A model generated the notes under the pieces. The model saw nothing but the letters and a program-made list of their open reading frames with translations, was not told the origin of the DNA and did not search any database. DNA of 64,000 bases, from assembly GCF_000715075.1 (NCBI RefSeq), contig NC_134082.1, forward strand, positions 62,459,466 to 62,523,465. The letters are read 5' to 3'. Below, one piece after another: positions 33,726-44,364 of the stretch. The position numbers were made by a program, and so were the translations under genes. How positions within the stretch are numbered: the stretch's first letter is position 1; each line of letters opens with the position of its first letter. Source of the stretch: Nicotiana tabacum. Lineage: Eukaryota > Streptophyta > Magnoliopsida > Solanales > Solanaceae.

Positions 33726-33742
33726 GCCTGAGACCGCAGTTT
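33572..33742. repeat. GGGCCTGAGGCCGCAGTT repeats with (TA)n
   Basis: Four copies of TTGGGCCTGAGGCCGCAGTT-like units at 33572, 33608, 33645 and 33722; between the third and fourth lies a (TA)n of about 50 bp (33672-33722). Confidence 0.9.
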
Positions 33743-33809
33743 AATATTCAGATAAACAGGTTGTTCATCATTCAGAAGAGGGAGTATTCATAACCTTACT
33801 TCCTTTGTT

Positions 33810-34020
33810 CAGTTCAGTTATCAGTTATCATTTCAGTTATCAGTTATCAGTTAACATTTAAGTTATTAGTTACCAGTTATCATTTCAGTTACCAGTTATT
33901 AGTTCAGTTATTCGTTATCAGTCATCAGTTATCATTTCAGTTTCAGTTTCAATAGTTATCATTTCAGTTATAAATTATCAATTCTTAGTTATCAGCTTAG
34001 TTTCAGTTTCAGCATTTATA
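33810..34020. repeat. CAGTTATCAGTT simple repeat
   Basis: Many irregular copies of (TTTCAGTTATCAGTTA) in tandem. Confidence 0.85.
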
Positions 34021-34525
34021 ATTCTTTATTTCAGTTGCTTTACATACCAGTGCAATTCAAATGTACTGATATCCCTTTTGCCCGAAGCCTGCATCTCACA
34101 ATGCAGGTAATGATTTACAGGTTGACGATTCAGAGCACTAGGACTCTCGTATCAGCTATTAGGTGATCCCCAGTTCTTTCGAGGCATTATCATTACTTTA
34201 CAGCCTTTCAGTATTTACAGATAGTTAGTGTTTTTCAGTACTTCAATAGAGGCTTCATAGACTACAGTAACAGTGAGACAGAGTCTCATGTTTTTCATGT
34301 TAAGCTATATTTGCTACAAATATATTTCAGAAATTGTATTAGTATTTTCGTACTTTGATTTATATCATTCAGACTTTCAGTATATCAGCATGTGTTAGTT
34401 TATCTTTCGCATTCAGTATGTTATGATATCACATGTTGATTCAGCCAGCCAGTTGGTTCGCTCGGTCACATGTAGTCAGGCACTGAGTGACGTGTTACGT
34501 CCAGGCCCAGGTTCGGGGCATGACA

Positions 34526-36140
34526 ATTTTGGTCTTCTTCAAAACTTACTTTAGAAAGTTATTTATAATTTTGTTTTTAAATAATCTGATAAACATACTT
34601 ATAGAAATCATCCCCATAAACTGAAGTTTTATAACATCTTGATAATAGGCTATAATTACGTATTTTAGTCGCTTATTACACTCAAATTTACTGCACTTTA
34701 ATTGAGTTTGAGCTTTAATCGCTAGTGCCTTGCACTAATTATGTGTTTTATGCCTTGTAGGAGTGATTCCGAGCTATGTAGATATTATGGAATAAATTCA
34801 AGTAGTTTGGAGCTTTGAAATCTGAGTAAAAGCCCAAGGAATTAAGTCGGGATCGTATTCGGAGATCAACGGATGATAGAGCAACAAAATGAAGAAAAGA
34901 GTAAGTATATTGTGCACTGTCTAGTAAAATATACATAACGTTTTGCTCAGAACTCCATTTGGGCTCCACAATATATAGTTGGAAAGCTAACACAAAGGGT
35001 TACAACATTCATGTTTTACGTTTGTCCAAATTCCAAACAGAACAGAGTGAAAAATGCAGTCGAAATCGCGACCGCGGACCTGAGGCGGGCTGAGGCAGTA
35101 TACTTGCCAAATACCGCGTCTGTGCCGCGCCTTGACTGCGGTCGCGACTATCCAGGCCTGAAAACTTGTCCTTTTTCACGTAGGAGAAGGTATAATAGTT
35201 TGGACCCGACCCTACTTGGTATATATACATGGAAAAATAGTATTTTGAGGGGAGGAGACCAATTTTTGACACAGATTCGACCTAAGGAGGCAGAGACACA
35301 ATAGGAGCAAGGAGGAGAATTCTTCTACGAGTTTTTCCTTTCTCTTCCTATTTTTTTCATTGTTGGTTATAACTTTTAGTATTGTAGTTTTATATACTAT
35401 TATGAATAACTAATTTGTTATCTAGGGTTTTGATAGAACCTTTTGTAGGATAAATTCTTGTTATGTTTTCATATAATTGAGCCGTTGGATTTCTCTACTT
35501 GTTCAACTACGTGTTTATTGTTGTTGATTGAATGACCATCGATTGATTGTGCCTATTTATTATGTGCTGCTTGAGAGAGAGTACATATTTAGGTATTTGT
35601 TGAACAACGTCACTCCTAACGTATGTGAGAAATCAATACAGTGGGTTTAAAGGCAGGTTTAGAAATAACAAAGCCTTGACGTGGTCATAATGAGCGATTA
35701 GATAAAGCCAACTAGCGTAGTTCGAGAGAATATATCTAGTAAATTATTGTAGTTGCTCGAGAGAGAATTACGACATCTAAAGTGCTCATAATCAGTAGAG
35801 AATACATTGGCAAAATTGTAGGGAACATAGCTAGAAGGATTCCGACAATTGGAGAAATCATAACTGTAGACGTCCTTAATTTAGTCTCCAACCCTTTGTC
35901 TCGTTAGTTGATAATTTTACCATTTTCTAGTATTTGCTAGTTAATTAGTTAGAAATATAAATCTCAATCTTTATAATTTAGAAAATTGTTCAAACTGTCT
36001 TCTAGTGATATTAAACAGATATAGCTAAGTCTTAGTTCTCTGTGGAATTCGACTCCGGACTTTTACACCGGATTGTATTTTCAGCGACAGCTTATCCTTT
36101 TTAGGACTAGGGTTGGGCGTGACCACAACACCAATATCAA
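34526..36140 (+). repeat. LTR-like or LARD-like repeat of unknown family
   Basis: Phrases typical of a common Solanaceae repeat occur here, such as TTTAGTCGCTTATTACACTC, TGTGTTTTATGCCTTGTAGGAGTGATTCCGAGC and, near the right, CTGTGGAATTCGACTCCGG. It includes a CG-rich palindrome block (35061-35148). No coding frame and no clear termini. Confidence 0.45.
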
Positions 36141-36144
36141 CAAA

Positions 36145-36182
36145 AGAAAGAAGAAGAAGAAGAAGAAGAAGAAGAAGAAGAA
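36145..36182. repeat. (GAA)n microsatellite
   Basis: About 12 GAA units in the right arm of MULE-like element 2. Confidence 0.95.
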
Positions 36183-36315
36183 AACGAAGGAGGAGGCGAA
36201 AGTGGGCTGAAGTTGTTTAAAAAGTGGGTACAAGTTAAAACTTTTTTTAAAAAAAGGTATATGTTAAATGGGGCCGACCAAGTAGAGCGTCACGTGCAAT
36301 TTTTACTAATATTTT

Positions 36316-36743
36316 AGCCTTACATTATATTTGTCAAAGCCAGCCCCAATAAATTGAAACTATACAGTCAAATTCTAAAAAATCGTATTTCCTTATTTAC
36401 TCTCTCTTATTTTTTTCTTACTCTCTTTTCTTCTTTCACTCCCTGTATTTCAATCTTCTTCTTCAATCTGGCAATTTTTTTTCTCTTTCCCCCTACATTT
36501 CTTGTTCCCTCCCCAAATCTCCCTTTTTTCCTGTATTTCTTCTTCAATCTTTTCTTCCTTCCATATTTCTTCTTCAATTTTTATGCTAACTAGTTTCACA
36601 TTATTAATCTATTTAAACTTCATTAATTTTTTTGCCCAAATAAATCCATTATCAACTGGTAAGTCAACACCCCTTGAACATTTTTTCCCTAAACCTCTCG
36701 AACGAAGCTTGAGTTGATGGGTGTAAGTGTTATAACATCATAT
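36316..36743. other. CT-rich low-complexity stretch
   Basis: Strong TTC/CTT bias on the plus strand (about 36395-36600). The frames through it are Phe/Ser-rich and not convincing. Confidence 0.5.
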
Positions 36744-37250
36744 TCACCTCTTAAATCCTTCAATTTTGAGAAGTAGGTGGAAACTGGTGCTAAGTCCTTG
36801 CTTTAAAGTAATAATTCCCTTATGCAAATTGTAGATTTGTGAAATGTTTCTCTTATCAAACCTCTCCTTTAAGTCATTCCACACATTATATGTTGAACAT
36901 GCATAAACAACACTACTATAAAGCTCATTTAATTTGTCACAACATTCATGATCCACGAGAGAACAAAAGTGTTGTATCTATCCCATTGATCATGTAATTC
37001 CTTCTTAAACTTGTTCTTCTCACATGTTCCATCAATAAAACCAGCCTTGTTCTTGTCAAAGAGTGCAATCATCATAAATCGACATCACAAATTGTAGTTT
37101 TCAGTACCTAGAAGTTTGAATTCGATCAAATGCTCGCTTGGCGAATAAGAGGGTCGCAAATACATAAGTTGATTATGATTGATTGCAGTCTCGTCCTTTT
37201 CCAATCGCCATCGCAGCTCTGAATCGCAAACCCTAGCATCTAGATTGAGT
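36744..37250 (-). pseudogene. Ty1/copia gag fragment
   Basis: The 70-codon frame with ACSTYNVWNDLKERFDKRNISQIYNLHKGI and TLKQGLSTSFHLL is the UBN2/copia gag motif (normally W..L..RF...N..RI..L...I..L.QG..S...Y). Upstream on the minus strand, in a different frame, GTCEKNKFKKELHDQWDRYNTFVLSWI continues the same domain, so there is at least one frameshift plus a stop. The rest of gag and all of pol are missing. With the primer site and LTR next to it, this is the 5' stub of a copia element. Confidence 0.8.
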
Positions 37251-37310
37251 TGATAGAGAATGTAAACAGCAAATTGAAGAAAACAAAGTCAATATCAACA
37301 CTCGATCATA

Positions 37311-37323
37311 GGCTCTGATACCA
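37311..37323 (-). other. copia primer-binding site
   Basis: The minus strand reads TGGTATCAGAGCC, the standard initiator tRNA-Met primer site, three bases from the LTR. Confidence 0.9.
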
Positions 37324-37326
37324 TAT

Positions 37327-37499
37327 TGAGATTCTAAGATCGAGATGAGATGAGAAGAATCTAGAAGAAGAGAGCAAATTTCTTCTTTATTTCATTGTAG
37401 AATGAATGCTTACATACATTTATCACTAACTAATCATTTTTTATACATATCTAACTAACTCCATACTCTACGTATACACACCTAATTAACCGACTAACA
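37327..37499 (-). mobile_element. 5' LTR of the copia remnant (173 bp)
   Basis: Plus-strand ends TGAGATTC...ACTAACA (minus strand TGTTAGTC...CTCA). The short LTR fits the Ale/Retrofit-like copia groups. The 3' LTR is absent. Confidence 0.75.
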
Positions 37500-39082
37500 A
37501 TGTTTTTCACTAAGTTAGTTATAACTTTGGATTCTGTACACTTTGGCCCCTAAAGTTCTTATTATATATATATAAGTTATAGTAAATCGACTCACGTAAT
37601 TTTAGAAATAGTTGAATTTCAGCTATTTAAAAGCGCAAAATTACGTGCATATATGGTTTAGAAAAGATCGTACAAAATGATATTTTGATGAAAGCCTTGA
37701 AGACAAAATCGCGCATGCTAATATAATGAGTGAACTGATCCTCTACTTTTCACGTTTTGATCCTACCGCTAGTTATGGTGAAAACTTACGTTCTATATTT
37801 ACTTTAGTAATAAAAAGTGGGTGTTCGTGGATAGGTTCGGTATGATTTTTTGATATTATGGTTCGGTATTTGATTTTTTAAGATATTATACTAATATCAT
37901 ATTTAATTAAATTTAATGTGGTTTGATTTTTCTCCTTTCAATTTTAATTTTCGGTTCGATAATTTTAATATGTTTGGTTTGAATAAAAAATTGTAATTCT
38001 TTTTCATCTTTAAGATGCAAAAAATCTGGGACAAAACACTAATAAATTAAAAAAGTGCCTTTTCGAACTATCAATTTTATAGATTGAGTTCAAGGAAAGG
38101 CCTTTTGTGATTGCATGAAATTTTAGACTACCCATAATTCTAAAGTTGATATATGAATTCGGAAAATAACGCAAAATAAAGTTCAAGTTGAACTAGCGAC
38201 AATGACTCGAATTAGATCATATCTCATACATTGAGAAAAAGGAAAATTACAGATCAAAATGTAAATTTAATTTCTCATAACCATAATATTAAATCTGAGA
38301 TTGATCAAGCACTGACATAAGAATGTAACTAAAGATGTGTATTGTGTACGTTAGTATATGCACTCGGTACGGTAGCATTGATCTGATATTTTTTCCTAAC
38401 TACCAAGTACTAATTTTTTTAAAATTTATACCACGTACAATATTTAATACCGGAAACTTAAATTTTCGATTTTGGTTTGGTAATTTTTTATATACCACAT
38501 TATGCACATCCCCTAGTATAGTCAAAATAGTGAATGACTGTTATACACCTATAACAAAATTTGACATTTAAATATTTTTGGCTGTTATAGACAAAAATTA
38601 TTCAAAAATTAATGTTTTTTCTTTTTTTTTGGTGTTACATATAATAAAAGAGTTATTCAAATCGAAAATCTCAAAAATATGCATATTGTATTAATTAAAT
38701 ATTAGAAAATTAATATATTATTTACAAATTCATAACTAAAGGTACAAAGATTTAAACTCAAAGATACACATTTTATAGCTACAAGAAAAATGAATTCTTT
38801 CAATATTGATGAAAGAACTTTATAGTTGTACCTTATTTCGAAGATTTCATTTCTCATAGTAGCGATATAACGATTGAATTGGTGAAGATATGTGTCCAAA
38901 CTTTTAGCAAAAGGATATCCGATAGCTTTTCCTTGAAGGCAATCTAAGAGCTTAACAGTTGAACTTTTTATCGAAATATTTTTTGACAATTGTCCAAGAA
39001 AAAAATATTATGTATAAATTTTCAAATCTTATGTATTATACAAGATGAAAACTTTGTTCATTGGAAAAGATTGTGTGCAGAT
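37500..39082. other. AT-rich intergenic DNA with possible decayed MITEs
   Basis: No gene. GGTTCGGT-type runs (37840-38000) and a pair of facing ends (AAAGATGTGTATTGTGT near 38330 and ACCACATTATGCACATCCCCTA near 38495-38516) suggest hAT-like MITE remains. Target duplications were not found. Confidence 0.35.
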
Positions 39083-39090
39083 TTTTAAAA

Positions 39091-40600
39091 GGCGAATGGC
39101 TTCCTAGCCACTTAAACTTGTCGGGTTTTTTAAAGCCGATACATAAACTTATAACTTTCCCATTTGAACACTCGAACTCGTTTTTTCCATAAATAATAAA
39201 CACATCTGACCATTGATCATGTGCGCGTGTATTACACATACACATACATGTCCATTCAGTCAGCAAATGACCAATGGATGTCTTACACGTAAGGGCACGA
39301 AAAGTCAAGCATCAACTCCTTCTCTTTGACTGCTTTAGCGTTCTTCTTCATCAACAATGGCTATCTGCTTTTCATTATTTTGTTTCACAGGTGGCTCAGC
39401 TTGATCCTTTTCCATGTTACTCTTTCGTTCCTCTTCCTTCTTTTCTTCCAGCTTTTTTATTTCAAGGATTCAATAGTTAACAAGATAGTGCCCTAATTTC
39501 CTACAATGTTTGCAGAATTTGGGTATGTTTTAATATTCAATGCGCTGAACGAATCTTTAAGAGGCAAATCATCATCTTCATCTCCAACCCAAACATTGGC
39601 GATTAAAGGTTTGAGTAAATCAATTTCCACGCTTACCTCCGCCATACTAGGTATGTTCATAGTTTTGGTCGCCACATCAAGCTCCAATGGAGTCCCTACT
39701 TCTTCAGGAATATGTTTGACATAAGACCAATTATGCATATGAAATGGTAATCCGGGCAGCAGAACTCAGGCAGGATCTATTGGTAGGTAGGTCTTCTTCA
39801 GGCTTAAAATATGGATTCCACTTCTGCAACCACATTTGCAGACCTTCAATTTCAATCACCCGCTTATATAGAACAAAATTGTAATCTTCATCATTAGTGA
39901 AGCTGAGAAACACATTTAATTTATCATAAACTCCAATTTTTGTAGATCCCTTCAAAGGGAATTTATTAGAGAATCTTGACCTATAATTCGGGGTCGGGTC
40001 TTCAGAAATCGACCAACAATTGTCCTCTTACATTGAGCCGCCATGATAACATAGTAGTCTCTTATTTTGAAGATCACTGTCGGTATGCCGTTGTGTGTTG
40101 TCTTTCTAGCTTGGAATTTCAGAGAGAATCCGAACATTCGAGTTCCTCCACAGGACTGTTACCATCATCTTGAACATCCAGAAGGAGTACGGAAAGCTTT
40201 TGAAGGATTTCAATCAACGAACTTGGAAGGGGAAGTTATGGGGAAGTTCAAAACTTAGCTTCAACTCTACAATGACAAAATATACAACTTTCCACCATTT
40301 TCACGGTCTGAAAAATAAAATAAAAAATTGAAAATGGAGCTTCAGATTTTTAAAAATGGAGGAAGGGGGTATTTTGTACTGTTGGGCAATGGGAAGGGGG
40401 TTTTCACGCTCCTGTGCGTCGTGTTCTTCACGCGGGCTGCTAATTAGGACCAACTGACGCCACATGGGCATGGTTAATGGTCAAATGTGTTTATTAGTTA
40501 TGGAAAAAACTAGTTCGAGTGTTCAAATGTGAAAGTTATAAGTTTATGTATCGGCTTTAAAAAATCCGACAAGTTTAAGTGGCCAGGAAGCTATTTCACC
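39091..40600. mobile_element. Long-TIR DNA transposon carrying a coding fragment
   Basis: 1510 bp with inverted repeats of about 135 bp at 39091-39225 and 40466-40600, roughly 90% alike (both with CTTCCTRGCCACTTAAACTTG and TTTTTTAAAGCCGATACATAA). TTTTAAAA flanks both sides (39083-39090, 40601-40608): either an 8-bp target duplication or part of the ends. The long TIRs suggest a Mutator-like element; the 8 bp would suggest hAT. Confidence 0.88.
39490..40258 (-). pseudogene. DUF4283-type coding fragment inside the transposon
   Basis: Three minus-strand frames in order read as one broken protein: ...VGRFLKTRPRI..., then KGSTKIGVYDKLNVFLSFTNDEDYNFVLYKRVIEIEGLQMWLQKWNPYFKPEEDLP, then HNWSYVKHIPEEVGTPLELDVATKT...AEVSVEIDLLKPL. 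This is the DUF4283 domain common in plant LINE ORF1 proteins and related zinc-knuckle genes. A stop/shift near 39955 and another near 39735 break it, and the zinc knuckle is missing. It fills most of the space between the TIRs. Confidence 0.75.
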
Positions 40601-40608
40601 TTTTAAAA

Positions 40609-41412
40609 TTATTATTAGTAATCTTAAAGATTCTATATGGCTATTACACAGGGATAATTGTACAAAGAGTGTTATGCTATAAATATCGTTGTTGTTGTTA
40701 TATGAAAAATATTGTTATAGAGAAAATAACAACTTAAAAAATCGATATCGAGAATAATTTAACTTTTGTAGTGAATGACTGTTATATAAAAATGCATTTT
40801 ATTATTGAGAAATCTGATCGTAAAAAAAAACGATTTAATATTCAATCAAAGCAGTAATCTATGTACAGTCGCTTAAACAAAGCAAAAAACTTCTTAATAC
40901 TCATTTAACTAATATTATGATTCGGATCCTCATAGGTAAATTGTCTATACACAGTCAAACTTCTCTAGAATAGCATCGTTTGTTCCGAATATTTTTAAAT
41001 TTTATAACGAAGTGCTGTTATAAACAATATATATTATAACATAACATAAAAATTAATTTCGATAAAACTTAACTTTTATAATAAAGTATTATTATATAAG
41101 GATACTGTTATAAAAACGTGTGAGTGTAGTACTCTACAATTATTTAAAAAAGAGAGAATATAGTGTTATTGATTAGTGAGGCAGCAACGACTATACCGAC
41201 ATCTTCCTCATTGATGAATGGATAAGCAGATCTGACATTATTTAAAAAAAAATATTGACAAGGAAAGATCTTTGCTGACTCACCAAATAATAACTGGATA
41301 GAGTGACTGAATAATAAAAGAAGAAAAAGATGGAAGGACTACTGGGCTAGTGTGATTGGATAAGCATTCCCTACAAAATGTATGCGCCTAACATGGCATC
41401 CGACTCCCCAAT
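40609..41412. other. AT-rich DNA, probable MITE remains
   Basis: Repeated TTGTTATA..., CTGTTATATAA and TATTATAACATAACATAA phrases (40660-41130) resemble a frequent AT-rich Solanaceae MITE. Ends not defined. No gene. Confidence 0.35.
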
Positions 41413-41420
41413 GTCTCCAC

Positions 41421-42637
41421 TAAACCTGTTTATCGGACGGGCTGTGATAGGTTGAACGAGAAAAATTCTAACCCGTTTGATTAGCGGGCGGGTTGTTTAG
41501 CGGGCTGGGGTAACGGGTTGGAAAATTTTGGGTTTTTAGGGTCCGTTCGGGTTCGGGCGGGCCGGGTTACTGTATTTTTTTTTTTAATTTTAATTTTATT
41601 TTTCTTATTCAATGTTATTAATACTTAAGTATTTGCAAACTTTTAAAGCTTAGAATTAAACTTTGAAGTTTAAAGTTTAAAGTTTTAAATTTAAAATTTG
41701 TATTTTAAAATTATAAAATTAAAATTAGAAAGTAAGTGGCTACAAAAAATTATTTAATAAGACCAATAGGCAATATGTAAGGAACAAACTCCGAACGCTT
41801 TCATTTTATATTTTTAATACTTCAAATTACCAACACCACCTCTTGTTCTTTTGGAAGTTTTCTTACTACCACCTCTACTAGTGCACGCTTTTTTGGCCGC
41901 TCTAAGTAAATCCATTATGTAAATTAAATTAATAATTCTAAATAATAAAATAAGTGTACACCAAATAAGAGAAAGAGATGGGATTCCGGATGCCACACTA
42001 ATTTTGAATTTTTGATATCAAAAATAAAACTTTAATTGATAGACCGAAACTTGATAGTAGATACTTGATACTTGATACCACACTTTACTTGAATACTTGA
42101 TAATAATAATTTTGTAATGGCTAAACTAAATAATTGATGAAACTTGAAATAATAAATAATTGACAATTTGAGATATGAGAATTTAAGAACTACAATATCA
42201 AGAGAGAATTGAGACTTCAGAGAGAATTAGAGTAGTAAGAGAGTGAATTATGAGAAAAAAATGAAGAAGAAGGGGCTATTTATAGATTTTAAAAGGTTAA
42301 AAATGTAATTTTTCAATTATTAGGGGCGGGAGGGCTATATTTTTAATGGGGGGGAGGGGGTCGAAATGGCCATTTTTGCAAAATCTGGTCGTTCCCCAAC
42401 GGTCATTTTTAATAAATAAATAAATGATAAGCAACGGTAACCGGGCTCCTAACGGGCTGCAGCCCGTTAACAACCCGTTAACGAGTCACGGGCTATGCGG
42501 GTTCGGTGCACCGTTAAGCAGAACGTGTTCGTCCAAAATCCGCTCCCCTACCAACCCGTCCCAACCCGCACAATAAGGAACAGTACCGGGCTGAACCGGA
42601 TTGAAAACGGGTCAGCCCGGCCCGATTAACACCCATA
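41421..42637. mobile_element. hAT-type non-autonomous element (1217 bp)
   Basis: Flanked by a perfect 8-bp duplication GTCTCCAC (41413-41420 and 42638-42645). The ends pair imperfectly: TAAACCTGTTTATCGGACGGGCT facing the inverse of AGCCCGGCCCGATTAACACCCATA. Ends are GC-rich and full of AACGGG/CCCGTT; the middle is AT-rich. The 60-codon frame at 41814-41996 is not convincing. Confidence 0.88.
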
Positions 42638-42645
42638 GTCTCCAC

Positions 42646-43388
42646 TCCAAACTGTTTTTTTTCCTTTTTCTCTCCCTATAAATAGAAACAAAATTTTGTT
42701 TTAGATCCATGTGGTATTTAATGTCCAAAATTGCGAGTTCACTAAAGAGTAATTGATAAGTATTAAATATTACTCCATAAATTACTATTAACGATTAAAA
42801 TTAATTTTATAAAATAAAAGTATTGAAACTTATAAAAAAAGAGTTAATATGTTTAAAAAAATGTGAATAAGCCTTTTATGTTAAAATGACCTTAATTTTA
42901 TTGTTCGGTTAAATATAATATTGCAGGTAAATATTTATCCGACACCCTGGCATCCAACCAAAGGTCCATAAAACCTCTTCTATAAGGTAATTTCTATAAA
43001 TTATAGTATAGATTTAAGCTAGATATACTGATAGCGTAATAATTAATTTATAGTATCAAGTATAAAAAATTCAAATAATGTTGCTTACCATAATAGTATT
43101 TATTTTAGGTTATCAATGCTACTGTATAAAGCTACTGCAATTATACTTAGAGTTATTTAATTGTATAAAAAATATTTGTTACATCATAGGTGCATAAAAA
43201 TTTAAACTCAAAATACTTATATTATTAAAGATTGGTTCAACGGATTGAGCCGAAATGAGTGCAGTGCAGTTATACTCCTTTGTCCACTTATTACATCCGT
43301 CACAGATCTATATATCACCGCTTTCCATATTTCACATTATTCATTTCAAAACTAAACATCCTCCTACAAAATTCATATCATCTCTACA
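42646..43388. promoter_or_regulatory. Upstream region and promoter of the DnaJ 11-like gene
   Basis: AT-rich. A good TATA box TATATAT is at 43309-43315, which puts the start of transcription near 43340 and gives a 5' UTR of about 45-50 nt. Nothing else seen in the distal part. Confidence 0.55.
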
Positions 43389-43853
43389 ATGATTTCCGCC
43401 TCTTTCCGCCAATCACCACCGCCAACGGCAGCCAATACGTTTTCCTCCGGCGAGAGTTCTTTTCTATCACCGTCTTGCGTCAGATTCCGGCAATACGGTT
43501 CCTTCTCCGTTGCCGCCGCGACCTGCGGTTCTGTGGCCAGGTGCGTGCCAGCTGTTTCTGCTTCTCCAGCTTCGTTTTACGAAATTCTCGAAATTCCGAT
43601 GGGAGCCACGAGCGAGGAGATAAAGGCTGCGTATCGAAGATTGGCTAGAGTTTGCCATCCTGATGTTGCTGCAGTTGATCAGAAGGACACGTCAGCGGGC
43701 GAGTTCATGAAGATTCATGCTGCTTACTGCACTCTATCGGATCCTGAAAAGCGCGCGGAGTATGATCGGCGCCTTTGGAACCAAAGACGCCGGAGCGTCG
43801 GTTTATATTCCGGCTATACTTGCCGGAACTGGGAGACCGATCAGTGCTGGTAA
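43389..43853 (+). CDS. J11: Chloroplast J-domain protein (DnaJ 11 type)
   Basis: 154 residues, single exon, intact. Residues 1 to about 50 are Ser/Ala/Arg-rich and lack acids, as in a chloroplast transit peptide. The J domain (62-128) starts SFYEILEIPMGATSEEIKAAYRRLA, has the essential HPD (90-92) in CHPDVAA, and ends YCTLSDPEKRAEYDRRL. A short basic tail with GYTCRNWETDQCW follows. Architecture and length match the small stromal J proteins of the Arabidopsis J11/DJC23 type. They stimulate stromal Hsp70 ATPase through the HPD loop. The ATG at 43389 is chosen because it gives the transit peptide and lies well placed behind the TATA box. Confidence 0.9.
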   Translation: MISASFRQSPPPTAANTFSSGESSFLSPSCVRFRQYGSFSVAAATCGSVARCVPAVSASPASFYEILEIPMGATSEEIKAAYRRLARVCHPDVAAVDQKDTSAGEFMKIHAAYCTLSDPEKRAEYDRRLWNQRRRSVGLYSGYTCRNWETDQCW

Positions 43854-44201
43854 CAGTTCCGAATGCATCAAACGGGAAAGGGAAATGGCTTGATTTTTAC
43901 CTTTGTTAGTACTATTAGGACCTTTTTACTACGTTGTAATTATTTATAACAGATTTTGTATAGTATGAGTGGACTCGATTACTGACATTTGATTTAATTC
44001 TCATAATTACATAGCCATCTAATGATATTTATAATTTCTTGGTAACGGATTCCAGTTGCAGTTGGGAAAGTTGAACAATTAGTGTCTAAACTGCATACAT
44101 AATTTGTCACACGCTTTAAGGTAACGAAAGGGACAGTTAATTTTGTCATCAAGGCTTCTTTTGGCTTAATTGATTACCCGGAATAGCAAAAATAATCTTT
44201 G
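43854..44201. other. 3' flank of the DnaJ 11-like gene
   Basis: AT-rich with several TTTGTA/TAATTATTT elements suited to poly(A) formation near 43930-43990. Confidence 0.45.
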
Positions 44202-44218
44202 AGTTCTAATATTTGTGA

Positions 44219-44347
44219 CAACAACAACAACCCAGTGTAATCCCACAAGTGGGGTCTGGGGAGGGTAATATGTACGCAGACCTTACCTCTACCCGAAAGG
44301 CAGAGAGACTGTTTCCAGTAGACCCTCTACCGGTGTAATATGTACGC
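44219..44347 (-). mobile_element. TS-family SINE, 5'-truncated
   Basis: 129 bp on the minus strand. The plus strand begins CAACAACAACAACCCAGTG (the TTG-repeat 3' tail) and reads on through AGTGGGGTCTGGGGAGGG and ACGCAGACCTTACC, the hallmark of tobacco TS SINEs. It is flanked by a perfect 17-bp duplication AGTTCTAATATTTGTGA (44202-44218 and 44348-44364). The tRNA-like head is missing. GTGTAATATGTACGCAG at the 5' side repeats an inner phrase. Confidence 0.92.
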
Positions 44348-44364
44348 AGTTCTAATATTTGTGA

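Larger units (their letters stand above)
31958..34525 (+). mobile_element. LTR-like sequence, probably a solo Ty3 LTR
   Basis: Begins TATAACACCCTAC (a decayed TGTAACACCC) and ends GGGGCATGACA, as in many Solanaceae Ty3 LTRs. It contains phrases such as CGATATATTGTGGAGCCCAAACGGAGC and a CG-rich palindrome block (32281-32395). I found no matching 5-bp duplication, so the borders or a later rearrangement are uncertain. The open frame 32230-32592 is not a credible gene. Confidence 0.6.
31363..36306. mobile_element. MULE-like element 2, split by later insertions
   Basis: Same family as element 1: it begins GGGGCATTTTCATCTATACC and ends CAATTTTTAC, and is flanked by the 9-bp duplication TAATATTTT (31354-31362 and 36307-36315). 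The left arm (to about 31840) has several copies of GCTGAAGTTTTGTTCTCTATTTGCTGAAG; the right arm keeps the GGGTACAAGTTAAAACTTTTTTT subterminal repeat and a (GAA)n. The sequence between is LTR-like and foreign. Confidence 0.8.

Noticed and set aside
36354..36717. Phe-rich frames with apparent membrane segments
   Set aside because: Result of a TTC/CTT-rich tract.
41814..41996. 60-codon frame with a hydrophobic start inside the hAT element
   Set aside because: Too short, AT-rich surroundings, no transposase motif.
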